The notes below the pieces were generated by a model, which searched no databases, had not been told where the DNA came from, and saw only the letters and a list, made by a program, of their open reading frames with translations. The position numbers and the translations under genes were made by a program. Shown piece by piece: positions 24,326 to 33,306 of a DNA stretch of 64,000 nucleotides (positions within the stretch are counted from its first letter, which is position 1; each line of letters begins with the position of its first letter). Source of the stretch: Xanthomonas chitinilytica (GTDB lineage Bacteria; Pseudomonadota; Gammaproteobacteria; Xanthomonadales; Xanthomonadaceae); assembly GCF_026107455.2 (NCBI RefSeq), contig NZ_JAPCHY010000003.1, forward strand, positions 1 through 64,000. The letters run 5' to 3'.

Positions 24326-25341
24326 CAGTAGCGCAGCACGATGCCGCCCAGCGACAGCCCGGCGCCGGAACCGACCAGCGCCACGTGGTCGCCGCGCTCG
24401 ATCAGCCCTTCGCCGATGGCGTGGTGCAGCGCCAGCGGGATCGAGGCGGCCATCTGGTTGCCGTGGGTCTCGATGATCCGCACCAGCGCGGCGGGCGGCA
24501 GCCGCAGCGCCACCTCCAGGTGCCGCAGCGCCTTGGCGCTGGCCTGGTGCGGGACGATCCGGCGCAGCTGTTCCAGCCGCAGCCCGGCGCGCGCCAGCAG
24601 CGCGTCCATGAACGCCGGCAGCTTCTGCGCGGCCAGCCGGTAGGTGGGCTTGCCGGACATCTCGAACCGCGCCGCGGCGCGGAACGCGTCGAGGTCGTCG
24701 TCGATGCGCACGCGGGTACCGCCGGCGCGTACCCGGCAGTGTTCGGTGCCCTCGGACCAGGTCTCCATGTGCGCGGCCGACAGCCAGGAAGCGCCTTCCG
24801 GGTCGGCCGCGACCACCACCGCGGCGGCGCCGTCGCCGAACAGCGGCGCAGTGTCCGGGTCGTCCCAGTCCAGTCCGGCGGTGGCGATCTCGCTGGAGAC
24901 GATCAGCGCCCGCCGGTAGCGGCCGGCCGCGATCGCGGTGGACAGCAGGTCCAGCGCGGCCAGGAAGCTCAGGCAGGTGGCGTTGACGTCGAAGGCGGGG
25001 ATGCCGGAATCGGCCAGCCCCAGGCGGCGGTGGATCAGCGCCGCGCTGCAGGGGATGGCCTGCTCCATCACCGAGCAGGCCGACACCACCACGTCCACCT
25101 CGCCGGCCTCCAGGCCGGCGGCGTCCAGCGCCTGCCGCGCGGCGGCCGCGCCCATCATCGACGAGGTCTCGTCGGCGCCGGCATACGGCCGGCGGACGAT
25201 GCCGACGTGGCGCCGGGTCCAGCCGGCGGGCTTGTTCCAGCGGCGGTCGAATTCCTCCGATTCGCGGTACTGGCGTGGCAGGTAGGCGCCGCTGCCGAGG
25301 ATGCGCAGGCCGACGGGGGAAGCGGGGGAGCTGGAGATCAT
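24325..25341 (-). CDS. KASIII-like 3-oxoacyl-ACP synthase, first gene of the operon
   Basis: The product is 338 residues from the ATG at 25341 (a GTG at 25350 is an alternative; neither has a clear ribosome site). The thiolase-fold catalytic triad is present: Cys123 in NATCLSF, His265 in VPHQASAKAL and Asn295 in THGNQMAAS. The C-terminal GSGAGLSLGGI loop is also present. Such enzymes condense an acyl-CoA with malonyl-ACP or another acyl group. The Glu that precedes the Pro-Ser-Thr motif of Xanthomonas OleA is not present here (Ile instead), so OleA-type head-to-head condensation is not supported. It starts 61 bases after the LysR gene and heads a chain of overlapping genes. Confidence 0.91.
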   Translation of the reverse strand: MISSSPASPVGLRILGSGAYLPRQYRESEEFDRRWNKPAGWTRRHVGIVRRPYAGADETSSMMGAAAARQALDAAGLEAGEVDVVVSACSVMEQAIPCSAALIHRRLGLADSGIPAFDVNATCLSFLAALDLLSTAIAAGRYRRALIVSSEIATAGLDWDDPDTAPLFGDGAAAVVVAADPEGASWLSAAHMETWSEGTEHCRVRAGGTRVRIDDDLDAFRAAARFEMSGKPTYRLAAQKLPAFMDALLARAGLRLEQLRRIVPHQASAKALRHLEVALRLPPAALVRIIETHGNQMAASIPLALHHAIGEGLIERGDHVALVGSGAGLSLGGIVLRY

Positions 25342-25402
25342 GGTGGTCACGTACGGGAACGGGCGCCAGCGTAACGCGGCAGGCAGGCGAGGGCGCAGGC
25401 GC

Positions 25403-26296
25403 TCAGGCGGCGTCGGCAGGCAGGGCCTGCAGCAGATAGTCGATGAAACTGCGTACCTTCGGCGCCAGGTGGCTGCGGCTGGCGTAGACGGCGTGGATGC
25501 CGACCGGCGCGATCCGCCAGGCCGGCAGTACCGGCACCAGGCGGCCGTCGGCCAGCGCCTCGTCCACCAGGAAATCCGGTTGCGCGACGATGCCGAGCCC
25601 GGCGATGGCCGCCTCGCGCAGCACGTCGCCGTTGTTGGCGCGCAGCGCGCCGGCGACCGCCACCGCGACTTCGCCCTCCGGCCCCTGCAGCTGCCAGGCG
25701 TTGCCGCCGGCCCAGTAGCTGTAGGCCAGGCACTGGTGCGCGGCCAGGTCCCGGGGATGCTGTGGCACGCCGTGCGCGGCGAGGTAGGCCGGTGCCGCGC
25801 ACAGGCGGACCTGGGCCTGCGCCAGCGCCCGCGCGATCAGCGCCGGCGCCGGTTCGCGGGTGATGCGGATGGCCAGGTCGAAGCCTTCCTCGACGATGTC
25901 CACCTGGCGGTCGGACAGCGACAGGTCCAGTTGCACCTGCGGGCAGCGCTCGCGGAAACCGGCCAGCAGTGGCGCCAGGCGGGCGACGCCCCAGCTGACC
26001 GGCGCGGTGATCCGCAGCAGCCCGGAAGGCTGCAGCGCCTGCGCACCGATGGCCGCTTCCATGTCGTCGAATTCGGCCAGCAGCTGCACGCAGCGCTGGT
26101 AGTAGGCGGCGCCGGCGCTGGTGGGGCTGACCCGGCGCGTGGTGCGGTTGAGCAGGCGCGTGGACAGGCGCTTCTCCAGCGCGGCGACCTGGCGGGTGAC
26201 CGCGGCGGTGGAGATGCCCAGTGCCTCGGCGGCGGCGCTGAAGCCGTTGCGCTCGGCTACCGCCACGAAGACCCGCATCGCATCGAGGGTATCCAT
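25403..26296 (-). CDS. LysR-family transcription regulator
   Basis: The 297-residue regulator has an N-terminal winged helix-turn-helix (1-60, FVAVAERNGFSAAAEALGISTAAVTRQVAALEKRL). A periplasmic-binding-protein-like effector domain follows (about 90-295, GLLRITAPVSWGVARLAPLL). It diverges from an extradiol dioxygenase across 177 bases that hold an inverted repeat, the usual layout in which LysR controls its neighbour and itself. It also lies 61 bases upstream of the KASIII operon on the same strand, so read-through into that operon is possible. Confidence 0.92.
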   Translation of the reverse strand: MDTLDAMRVFVAVAERNGFSAAAEALGISTAAVTRQVAALEKRLSTRLLNRTTRRVSPTSAGAAYYQRCVQLLAEFDDMEAAIGAQALQPSGLLRITAPVSWGVARLAPLLAGFRERCPQVQLDLSLSDRQVDIVEEGFDLAIRITREPAPALIARALAQAQVRLCAAPAYLAAHGVPQHPRDLAAHQCLAYSYWAGGNAWQLQGPEGEVAVAVAGALRANNGDVLREAAIAGLGIVAQPDFLVDEALADGRLVPVLPAWRIAPVGIHAVYASRSHLAPKVRSFIDYLLQALPADAA

Positions 26297-26309
26297 TGTT
26301 CCCGTTCCC

Positions 26310-26343
26310 GCAATAAATCCTGTCTGTGCACGCTATTTATCGC
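26310..26343. promoter_or_regulatory. Candidate LysR operator (inverted repeat)
   Basis: GCAATAAAT (26310-26318) and ATTTATCGC (26335-26343) are inverted repeats with one mismatch and a 16-base spacer. They lie in the 177-bp space between the divergent LysR and dioxygenase genes. The AT-rich arms stand out from high-GC surroundings. Assignment to LysR is inference from position. Confidence 0.45.
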
Positions 26344-26473
26344 GCCGGGCGAGGTCAATACCCTGTATCGCATTCCCGGGGCGCGCGCCATCCGCGCCGC
26401 CCCGCACGGGCGTTGCCGGCCGTTACCCGATCCGGGGCCGGCGTGGCGCCCATCCACCCAGCCTGGAGTGCCC

Positions 26474-27271
26474 ATGGACCGCCTGCCTTCCCTCTATGTT
26501 TCCCACGGTTCGCCGATGACCGCATTGCAGCCGGGCCTGACCGGCGAGCGGTTGGCGGCCCTGGCGCAGGCGCTGCCGCGCCCGCGCGCGATCGTGGTGG
26601 CCTCGGCGCACTGGCTGGCGCAGCGGCCGACGGTGGGCGCGGCGGCGCGGCCGGAAACCATCCACGACTTCGGCGGCTTCCCCGAGGTGCTGTACCGGCT
26701 GCAGTACCCGGCGCCGGGGGCGCCGGCGCTGGCCGCGCAGGTCGCCGCGCTGCTGGCGCAGGCCGGCCTGCCGGCGGCGATCGACCCGCAGCGCGGGCTC
26801 GACCATGGCGCCTGGGTACCGCTGCGGCTGTTGTATCCGCAGGCCGACATCCCGGTGCTGCAGCTGTCGGTCCAGCCGGCGCTCGGCCCGGCGCACCAGT
26901 TCGCACTGGGCCGCGCGCTGGCGCCGCTGCGCGGGAGCGGCGTGCTGCTGCTCGGCTCGGGCAGCATCACCCACAACCTGCACGACTGGCGCAACTACCA
27001 GCAGGGCAAGGAAGCGCCCTACGTGCGTCCGTTCATCGAGTGGATCGAGCAGCGGCTGGCCGCCGACGACATCGCCGCGCTGCTGGACTACCGTGCCCGC
27101 GCGCCGTTCGCCGTGCAGGCCCATCCCAGCGACGAGCACCTGCTGCCGCTGTTCTTCGCCATGGGCGCGGCCGGCGGCGACGCGCTGGCCGCGCAGCGCA
27201 TCGATGCCGGCATCGACATGGGTTTCCTGGCGATGGACATCTACCGCTTCGACGGCGGCCGGCCGGCGTGA
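26474..27271 (+). CDS. Class III extradiol ring-cleavage dioxygenase (DODA / YgiD-like)
   Basis: The 265-residue protein belongs to the 4,5-DOPA-dioxygenase-like group. Metal and active-site residues are visible in YVSHGSPM (His), VASAHWL (His), GLDHGAWVPLRLLYP (His) and GSGSITHNLHDW (His), and the C-terminal AHPSDEHLLPLFFAMGAAG is typical. Such enzymes cleave catechol-type rings next to a hydroxyl group. ATG 26474 follows GGAG at short distance; frames opening further upstream lack support. It is transcribed divergently from the LysR gene, which probably controls it. The physiological substrate is unknown. Confidence 0.9.
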   Translation: MDRLPSLYVSHGSPMTALQPGLTGERLAALAQALPRPRAIVVASAHWLAQRPTVGAAARPETIHDFGGFPEVLYRLQYPAPGAPALAAQVAALLAQAGLPAAIDPQRGLDHGAWVPLRLLYPQADIPVLQLSVQPALGPAHQFALGRALAPLRGSGVLLLGSGSITHNLHDWRNYQQGKEAPYVRPFIEWIEQRLAADDIAALLDYRARAPFAVQAHPSDEHLLPLFFAMGAAGGDALAAQRIDAGIDMGFLAMDIYRFDGGRPA

Positions 27272-27409
27272 GCGGTCCGGCGCCGGCACAGGGTCGGCAT
27301 GGACGTGGATCGTCGTTGCGATCGGCCGGGTGTGTGCTAGCTTTTTCCGGTCCTCCTATTTCCCGGGGCGGCGCCCGCGGGTAACGCGCCGGCGTCTTCC
27401 CGATCCGGC

Positions 27410-29053
27410 ATGCATACGATCGAAGTCGTCCTGGCGATGCTGGTGGCCGTGGTCGCCAGCGGTTATCTGGTAAGAATCCTGCCGTTCTCGTTGCCGCTGC
27501 CGCTGGTGCAGATCGGCCTGGGCGCGGTGATCGCCGGCGTGTTCAAGCGCGGTCATGCGCTGGACCCGGACGTGTTCTTCCTGCTGTTCCTGCCGCCGCT
27601 GCTGTTCCTCGACGGCTGGCGCATCCCCAAGCAGGGCCTGTTCCGCGACAAGGGCACGATCCTGGAACTGGCGTTCGGGCTGGTGCTGTTCACCGTGATC
27701 GGCGCCGGCTTCCTGATCCACTGGATGATCCCGGCGATGCCGCTGGCGGTGGCGTTCGCGCTGGCCGCGATCATCTCGCCGACCGATCCGGTGGCGGTGA
27801 GCGCCATCGCCGCGCGCGCGCCGATCCCCAAGCGGCTGATGCACATCCTGGAAGGCGAATCGCTGCTCAACGACGCCTCCGGCCTGGTCTGCTTCCGCTT
27901 CGCCGTGGCGGCGGTGATGACCGGCACGTTCTCGCTGGCCTCGGCCTCGCTGACCTTCCTCTGGGTCGCGGTGGCCGGGCTGGGGATCGGCGTGGCGGTG
28001 ACGCTGGGCGTGTCCACCTTCCAGCGCTGGCTGTGGCACCGCTTCGGCGAGGAGCCGGGCGCAGCGCTGCTGGTGAACCTGCTGATCCCGTTCGCCGCCT
28101 ACCTGCTGGCCGAAGAATTCAACGCCTCCGGGATCCTGGCGGCGGTGGCGGCCGGCATCTCGATGAGCTACGTGGAGCTGACCGGCCGCGTCAGCGGCAG
28201 CATGCGGGTGCAGCGCACGGCGGTGTGGAACACGGTGCAGTTCGCCTTCAACGGCATCATGTTCGTGCTGCTGGGCGAACAGCTGCCCGGGATCGTCGAG
28301 CGCGCGATCCACAGCATGGACGAGACCGGCCACCACAGCCCCTGGTGGCTGCTGGTGTACATGCTGGCGATCAACCTGGGGCTGGTGCTGCTGCGGCTGG
28401 CGTGGGTGTGGCTGTCGCTGCGCTGGAACGTGTTCAAGGCGCGCTGGAACGGACGGACCCATGCCGGCACCCCGTGGCGGGTGATGCTGGCCACTTCGGT
28501 GGCCGGCGTGCGCGGCGCGATCACCCTGGCCGGCGTGCTGACGCTGCCGCTGCTGCTGCCCGGCGGCGAGCCGTTCCCGGCCCGCGACCTGGTGATCTTC
28601 CTGGCCGCGGGGGTGATCCTGTTCTCGCTGGTCGGCGCCAGCCTGCTGCTGCCGCGGCTGCTGCGCGGGCTGGAGCTGCCGCACGACGACAGCGAGCGCC
28701 GCGAGGAGGACCTGGCGCGCAAGGCCTCTTCGCGCGCGGCGCTGGCGGCGGTGGAGCGGGCGCGCCAGGAGCTGGTGCAGAACCAGCCCACCGGCACCGT
28801 GCAGCTGTTCAACGACGCCGCGGCGCGGGTCAGCCTGCTGTACCAGCGCAACCTGGAAATGGGCGAGGACCCGGACGCCGACCCCGAACAGGTGCGGCGC
28901 ATGCAGCAGGGCTACCGCCAGCTGCGCATGGCCGGGCTCACCGCCGAGCGCGAGGAACTGTTCCGGCTGGCCCGCCGCGGGCGCATCTCCGACGAGCTGT
29001 CGCGGCGGCTGATCCGCAACCTGGACCTGCTCGAATCGCGCCAGCGCGACTGA
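27410..29053 (+). CDS. CPA1-family Na+(K+)/H+ antiporter
   Basis: The 547-residue inner-membrane protein has about 12 hydrophobic helices in residues 1-410. Family motifs are [23 protein letters not shown] (ion-binding Asp), [13 protein letters not shown] and [12 protein letters not shown]. The last 130 residues form a hydrophilic, helical cytoplasmic tail (about 420-547, [27 protein letters not shown]), as in YjcE-type antiporters. It exchanges monovalent cations for protons for pH and salt balance. It is apparently monocistronic, with gaps of 138 and 241 bases on either side. Confidence 0.93.
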   Translation: MHTIEVVLAMLVAVVASGYLVRILPFSLPLPLVQIGLGAVIAGVFKRGHALDPDVFFLLFLPPLLFLDGWRIPKQGLFRDKGTILELAFGLVLFTVIGAGFLIHWMIPAMPLAVAFALAAIISPTDPVAVSAIAARAPIPKRLMHILEGESLLNDASGLVCFRFAVAAVMTGTFSLASASLTFLWVAVAGLGIGVAVTLGVSTFQRWLWHRFGEEPGAALLVNLLIPFAAYLLAEEFNASGILAAVAAGISMSYVELTGRVSGSMRVQRTAVWNTVQFAFNGIMFVLLGEQLPGIVERAIHSMDETGHHSPWWLLVYMLAINLGLVLLRLAWVWLSLRWNVFKARWNGRTHAGTPWRVMLATSVAGVRGAITLAGVLTLPLLLPGGEPFPARDLVIFLAAGVILFSLVGASLLLPRLLRGLELPHDDSERREEDLARKASSRAALAAVERARQELVQNQPTGTVQLFNDAAARVSLLYQRNLEMGEDPDADPEQVRRMQQGYRQLRMAGLTAEREELFRLARRGRISDELSRRLIRNLDLLESRQRD

Positions 29054-29294
29054 GGACCGCTCCATCCCGCCGGGTCAGGCGTCCGCGCGGGCGTGAAGAC
29101 GCGGCGCTTGCCGCGCTCCACGCCGGGCGCCGGCCGGTCTTCGCCGGTGCCGGGCCACGGCTCCGGTTCCGCGCGTGGCGGCCGATGTCCCGGTGGCGGG
29201 ATAGTGTTTCCGCGCCTGCCCGGTTTGCAGCCGCGGCCGGGGGCACTAGGCTGTGCAGCCTGCGGCGCGACTGCGCCCCTTCGCGGAATCCTGC

Positions 29295-30232
<938 letters not shown>

Positions 30233-30236
<4 letters not shown>

Positions 30237-30994
30237 ACCTGCATGCCGTCGCCGCGATCTACCGTTTCGAGATGGCCCGCACCTTCCGCACCCTGATGCA
30301 GTCGATCGCCTCGCCGGTGCTGTCGACCTCGCTGTACTTCGTGGTGTTCGGCGCGGCCATCGGCTCGCGCATGGGCGACATCGACGGGGTCAGCTACGGC
30401 GCGTTCATCATCCCCGGCCTGATCATGCTGTCGCTGCTCAACGAGAGCATCTCCAACGCCTCGTTCGGCATCTACATGCCGCGCTGGTCGGGCACCATCT
30501 ACGAGGTGCTGTCCGCGCCGGTGTCCTGGTGGGAGATCGTGCTCGGCTACGTCGGCGCGGCCGCCACCAAGTCGGTGCTGCTGGGGCTGCTGATCCTGCT
30601 CACCGCGCGCGTGTTCGTGCCCTACGAGATCGCCCACCCGCTGTGGATGGGCGGCTTCCTGGTGCTGACCGCGGTCACCTTCAGCCTGTTCGGCTTCATC
30701 ATCGGGGTATGGGCCGACGGCTTCGAGAAGCTGCAGGTGATCCCGCTGATGATCGTCACCCCGCTCACCTTCCTCGGCGGCAGCTTCTATTCGATCGGCA
30801 TGCTGCCGCCGCTGTGGCAGAAGATCACCCTGTTCAACCCGGTGGTGTACCTGGTCAGCGGCTTCCGCTGGAGCTTCTACGGCAAGGCCGACGTGCACAT
30901 CGCGGTGAGTACCGGCATGACCCTGGCGTTCCTGGCCGTGTGCCTACTGGTGGTGTGGCTGATCTTCCGCAGCGGCTACCGGCTCAAGGCCTGA
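30233..30994 (+). CDS. ABC-2 exporter, permease (YadH-like)
   Basis: The 253-residue permease has six hydrophobic helices and the ABC-2 signature around residues 195-225 ([37 protein letters not shown]). It works with the ATPase encoded just upstream, and the two genes overlap by 4 bases. It converges on the DUF3297 gene across a short gap that contains two GC-rich hairpins. Confidence 0.92.
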
Positions 30995-31044
30995 GGCCCG
31001 CGGGCGATGGCCATGGACGGCCCGGGGCGTTGCCCGGGGCCATC

Positions 31045-31066
31045 GCCGGCACCGCGTGGTGCCGGC
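31045..31066. terminator. GC-rich hairpin between convergent genes, possible bidirectional terminator
   Basis: GCCGGCACC (31045-31053) and GGTGCCGGC (31058-31066) form a perfect 9-bp stem with the loop GCGT. No T run follows on either strand, so an intrinsic terminator is uncertain. Confidence 0.35.
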
Positions 31067-31073
31067 CGCCGGA

Positions 31074-31322
31074 TCACTTCTTTTCCAGGTCCAGGAAGTA
31101 GGGCACCACTTCGCCCTTGACCTTGATCGTCATCGGGTTGCCGCGGCGGTCGCGCGCCTTGCCGGCCTGCACCCGGATCCAGCCTTCGCTGACCGAGTAT
31201 TCCTCGACGTTGTCGCGCTCGATGCCGTTGAAACGGACGCCGACGCCGCGTTCCAGCGCGGCGGCATCGTGGAACGGGCTCTGCGGGTTGATCGCCAGGT
31301 GATCGGGAGGGGTATCGCTCAT
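31074..31322 (-). CDS. DUF3297-family small protein
   Basis: The 82-residue soluble protein (MSDTPPDHLAINPQSPFHD..., ending VPYFLDLEKK) matches the compact DUF3297 family, sometimes annotated as glutathione peroxidase without strong evidence. The segment GVRFNGIERDNVEEYSVSEGWIRV is typical. The ATG at 31322 is preferred to upstream in-frame codons because it begins the conserved region and has a GCGGAA site just upstream. No catalytic Cys is present, so I do not support peroxidase activity. Confidence 0.82.
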   Translation of the reverse strand: MSDTPPDHLAINPQSPFHDAAALERGVGVRFNGIERDNVEEYSVSEGWIRVQAGKARDRRGNPMTIKVKGEVVPYFLDLEKK

Positions 31323-31461
31323 GTTTCCGCTTCTGCTGGCGGCCACCGCGGCCGCCTTCCGCCGGCAAGGATAAACCGGCGCGGCCGGCGTGCCGAGGCG
31401 CGCGCTTCCGTCGCGGTCGCCGCGGCGTCAGAATGCGCGCCTGCCCAACCGGACCGCCGCC

Positions 31462-32001
31462 ATGCCCGACAACAGCGCCGACTACGAGGAATTCGAGGAC
31501 CTGCCGCCGGAGTTCGACGTCGACGACCATCCGGCGCGGGTATGGAACCTGCTGCTGCTGATCAACCCCGGCGACGAGGAGAGCGCGCTGCGCCAGTTCG
31601 ACGCCTGGCGCGAGGTGGTGGGCGAGGCCGGCGGCGAGGGCGACGACCGCTGGTTGTGGGCGCTGAAGGACGCCATCGACTGGCAGGCCGGCTTCCACGT
31701 CCCCGGCGACGATGCCGAGGCGCTGGTCTCGGCGATCGACGAGCTGGCCGCGCGCTGGAACCTGCGCATCGACTGGGGCGGCGACCTGGACGACGAGGAC
31801 TTCGCCGACCACGTCGACGTGCCGGTGCTGCTGGCCACCGCCTACGACCGCCTGCGCGAGCACGGCTATTCGCTGTGGACCTGGGATACCGGCGACGACA
31901 CCCGCGCCGGCTGGATCGCACTCAGCCGCGACGACGAGGCGATGCTGGCGCTGTCCTCGCTGCTGGAAGTGGAAGTGCGCCCGGGCAGCGATCCGTTCTG
32001 A
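31462..32001 (+). CDS. DUF6630-like acidic protein
   Basis: The 179-residue protein is strongly acidic, with a conserved-looking core WALKDAIDWQAGFHVPGDDAEALVSAIDELAARWNLRIDWGGD. It has no signal peptide or membrane helix and is probably cytosolic. The ATG at 31462 begins the region of plausible coding composition; the upstream frame is Arg/Pro-rich. I associate it with the DUF6630 family from memory; its function is unknown. Confidence 0.75.
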   Translation: MPDNSADYEEFEDLPPEFDVDDHPARVWNLLLLINPGDEESALRQFDAWREVVGEAGGEGDDRWLWALKDAIDWQAGFHVPGDDAEALVSAIDELAARWNLRIDWGGDLDDEDFADHVDVPVLLATAYDRLREHGYSLWTWDTGDDTRAGWIALSRDDEAMLALSSLLEVEVRPGSDPF

Positions 32002-32425
32002 GGCCGGATTCGCGGGTTGTTCCGACCGTCGTCCCGGCGTAGGCGGGAGGGGCTTCACAACAGCGTAAAGCGTTGGTCACCCAGTGACGTTCGTGCCGGC
32101 GCGGGCATGGTCCATAAGGCTTCGTCCGGTATCGCGCGGGCAAGTCCCTGGATCCCCGCCGGCGCGGGGGGCGATTCGAGTTCGTGAGGCTTTCCTGCCA
32201 GTCCCGGGACGACCTGTGCTTCGTCTGCCATGGGGCCATTCCTGGCTGTGCGCGAATCACGGCAGGACTTCGCCAACTCTCCCGGCCGTCGTCCCCCGCG
32301 CAGGCGGGGACGACGATGGGAGTTTGTGAGGGCTTCCGCCAGTCCTTGGATGACCGGCACTCTTGCACAGTCGTGAAGTCGCTCTCGCCTGCGCGGAAAC
32401 CACAAGGCGCGGCGGCCGGCAGCCT
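32002..32425. repeat. 424-bp intergenic region with degenerate direct repeats
   Basis: Two copies of a unit of roughly 60 bases can be aligned by eye, at about 32151-32210 and 32288-32350. Each has a GC palindrome (CCCCGC...GCGGGG), then GATTCGAGTTCGTGAGGC or its variant GATGGGAGTTTGTGAGGG, then a CCAGTCC tail. A third partial GTCGTCCCGGCGTAGGCGGG lies at 32028-32049. These resemble the CGTCGTCCCCGCGCAGGCGGGG intergenic repeats common in Xanthomonadaceae. No gene is supported. Confidence 0.6.
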
Positions 32426-32707
32426 TCAGTTCGCCGGCCGGTACTGCGCGCGGGCGTTGGCGATCACCGCCTTGAGCAGGGCGCGGTCGCTGTGGCGCGA
32501 GATCGGCCGCGTGCCCAGGGCGATGGCGCGTTCGCGCAGCGACGCCGGCACGTCGTAGTGGGCGCCGCTGGGACGGTTCTGGAACGCGCGGCGGGACATG
32601 CCGAGCTGCGCCGCCATCGCGTGCAGCTCGTCCAGGGTGTCGGCCATCAGGTGCGCCCAGCGCTCGCCGCGCCAGGGATGCACCGCATCGTCGATGTAGA
32701 CCGTCAC
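32426..32707 (-). CDS. DUF4031-family small protein
   Basis: The 93-residue protein starts at a GTG with GGAG 7-8 bases upstream. It begins MTVYIDDAVHPWRGERWAHLMADTLDELHAMAAQLGMSRRAFQN. The sequence TVYIDD...W.H..ADT..ELH.MA..LG is the DUF4031 pattern. The function is unknown and the protein is probably cytosolic. It lies 15 bases after the upstream gene on the same strand, so the two probably form one transcript. Confidence 0.85.
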   Translation of the reverse strand: MTVYIDDAVHPWRGERWAHLMADTLDELHAMAAQLGMSRRAFQNRPSGAHYDVPASLRERAIALGTRPISRHSDRALLKAVIANARAQYRPAN

Positions 32708-32722
32708 CTGCGGCTCCGGCGC

Positions 32723-33217
32723 TCAGGCCTGCGGCTTGTCGTCGTCGGCGGCCGGGGTGTCGCCGGCTTCGGTTGCGGCCGGGGCGCCCGCTTCGGTCGC
32801 CTCGGCGGCTTCGCCGCTGTCGTCGTCCTCGCCCTCCACGCTCTCGAACTCGGCCACCAGCGCGGCCAGGTACTCCTCGGCGGTCTTGCCTTCGTCGGCG
32901 GCGAGGTCGTCGATCATCTGCTGCAGCTGCGCCGAGTACTCCAGCGTGACCTTGCGGCCTTCCTGCTCCTGCACGTTGGCTAGGTGCTTGAGCATGGCCA
33001 GCATCGGCACCGGATTGTCGGCGTTGCCCATGGTCTGGCCGCCGATGGCCAACAGCCATTCGTGGCCCTGCAGGCCGATGGCGGCCACCACCTGGCCCTC
33101 CTCGTTCTGCAGCACGGCGTGGTTCTGCACCGGCTGCTGCGCGTTGAGGCGGGCGATCGGGCGCCTGGGCTGCTGTTTCTTGCGCTTGTCGCGCTTGGCC
33201 TTGGACTGCTTGGACAT
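32723..33217 (-). CDS. Conserved hypothetical protein with basic N-terminus and acidic C-terminus
   Basis: The 164-residue protein has a very basic head (MSKQSKAKRDKRKKQQPRRPIARL), a folded middle (HAVLQNEEGQVVAAIGLQGHEWLLAIGGQ; LAMLKHLANVQEQEGRKVTLEYSAQLQQMIDDLAADEGKTAEEY) and an acidic Ala/Glu/Asp-rich tail. No recognisable ribosome site precedes the ATG; the upstream bases are C-rich. The charge pattern suggests nucleic-acid or ribosome contact, but that is speculation. I do not recognise a named family. Confidence 0.78.
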   Translation of the reverse strand: MSKQSKAKRDKRKKQQPRRPIARLNAQQPVQNHAVLQNEEGQVVAAIGLQGHEWLLAIGGQTMGNADNPVPMLAMLKHLANVQEQEGRKVTLEYSAQLQQMIDDLAADEGKTAEEYLAALVAEFESVEGEDDDSGEAAEATEAGAPAATEAGDTPAADDDKPQA

Positions 33218-33306
33218 GGGGGAGGGAGCCTGCGAATGGATGGAAAGGCCGCCATTGTAGGCGGCCTCTCCGGCAGGCGTCCCGTCCGCCCGGCTGGCGG
33301 GGCGGT

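Noticed and set aside
19271..25341. oleABCD olefin or beta-lactone cluster
   Set aside because: The SDR resembles OleD, but there is no OleB hydrolase or OleC ligase and the KASIII lacks the OleA Glu.
19271..25341. Xanthomonadin / aryl polyene cluster
   Set aside because: No acyl carrier proteins, dehydratases, FabF-type ketosynthases or MMPL exporter are present.
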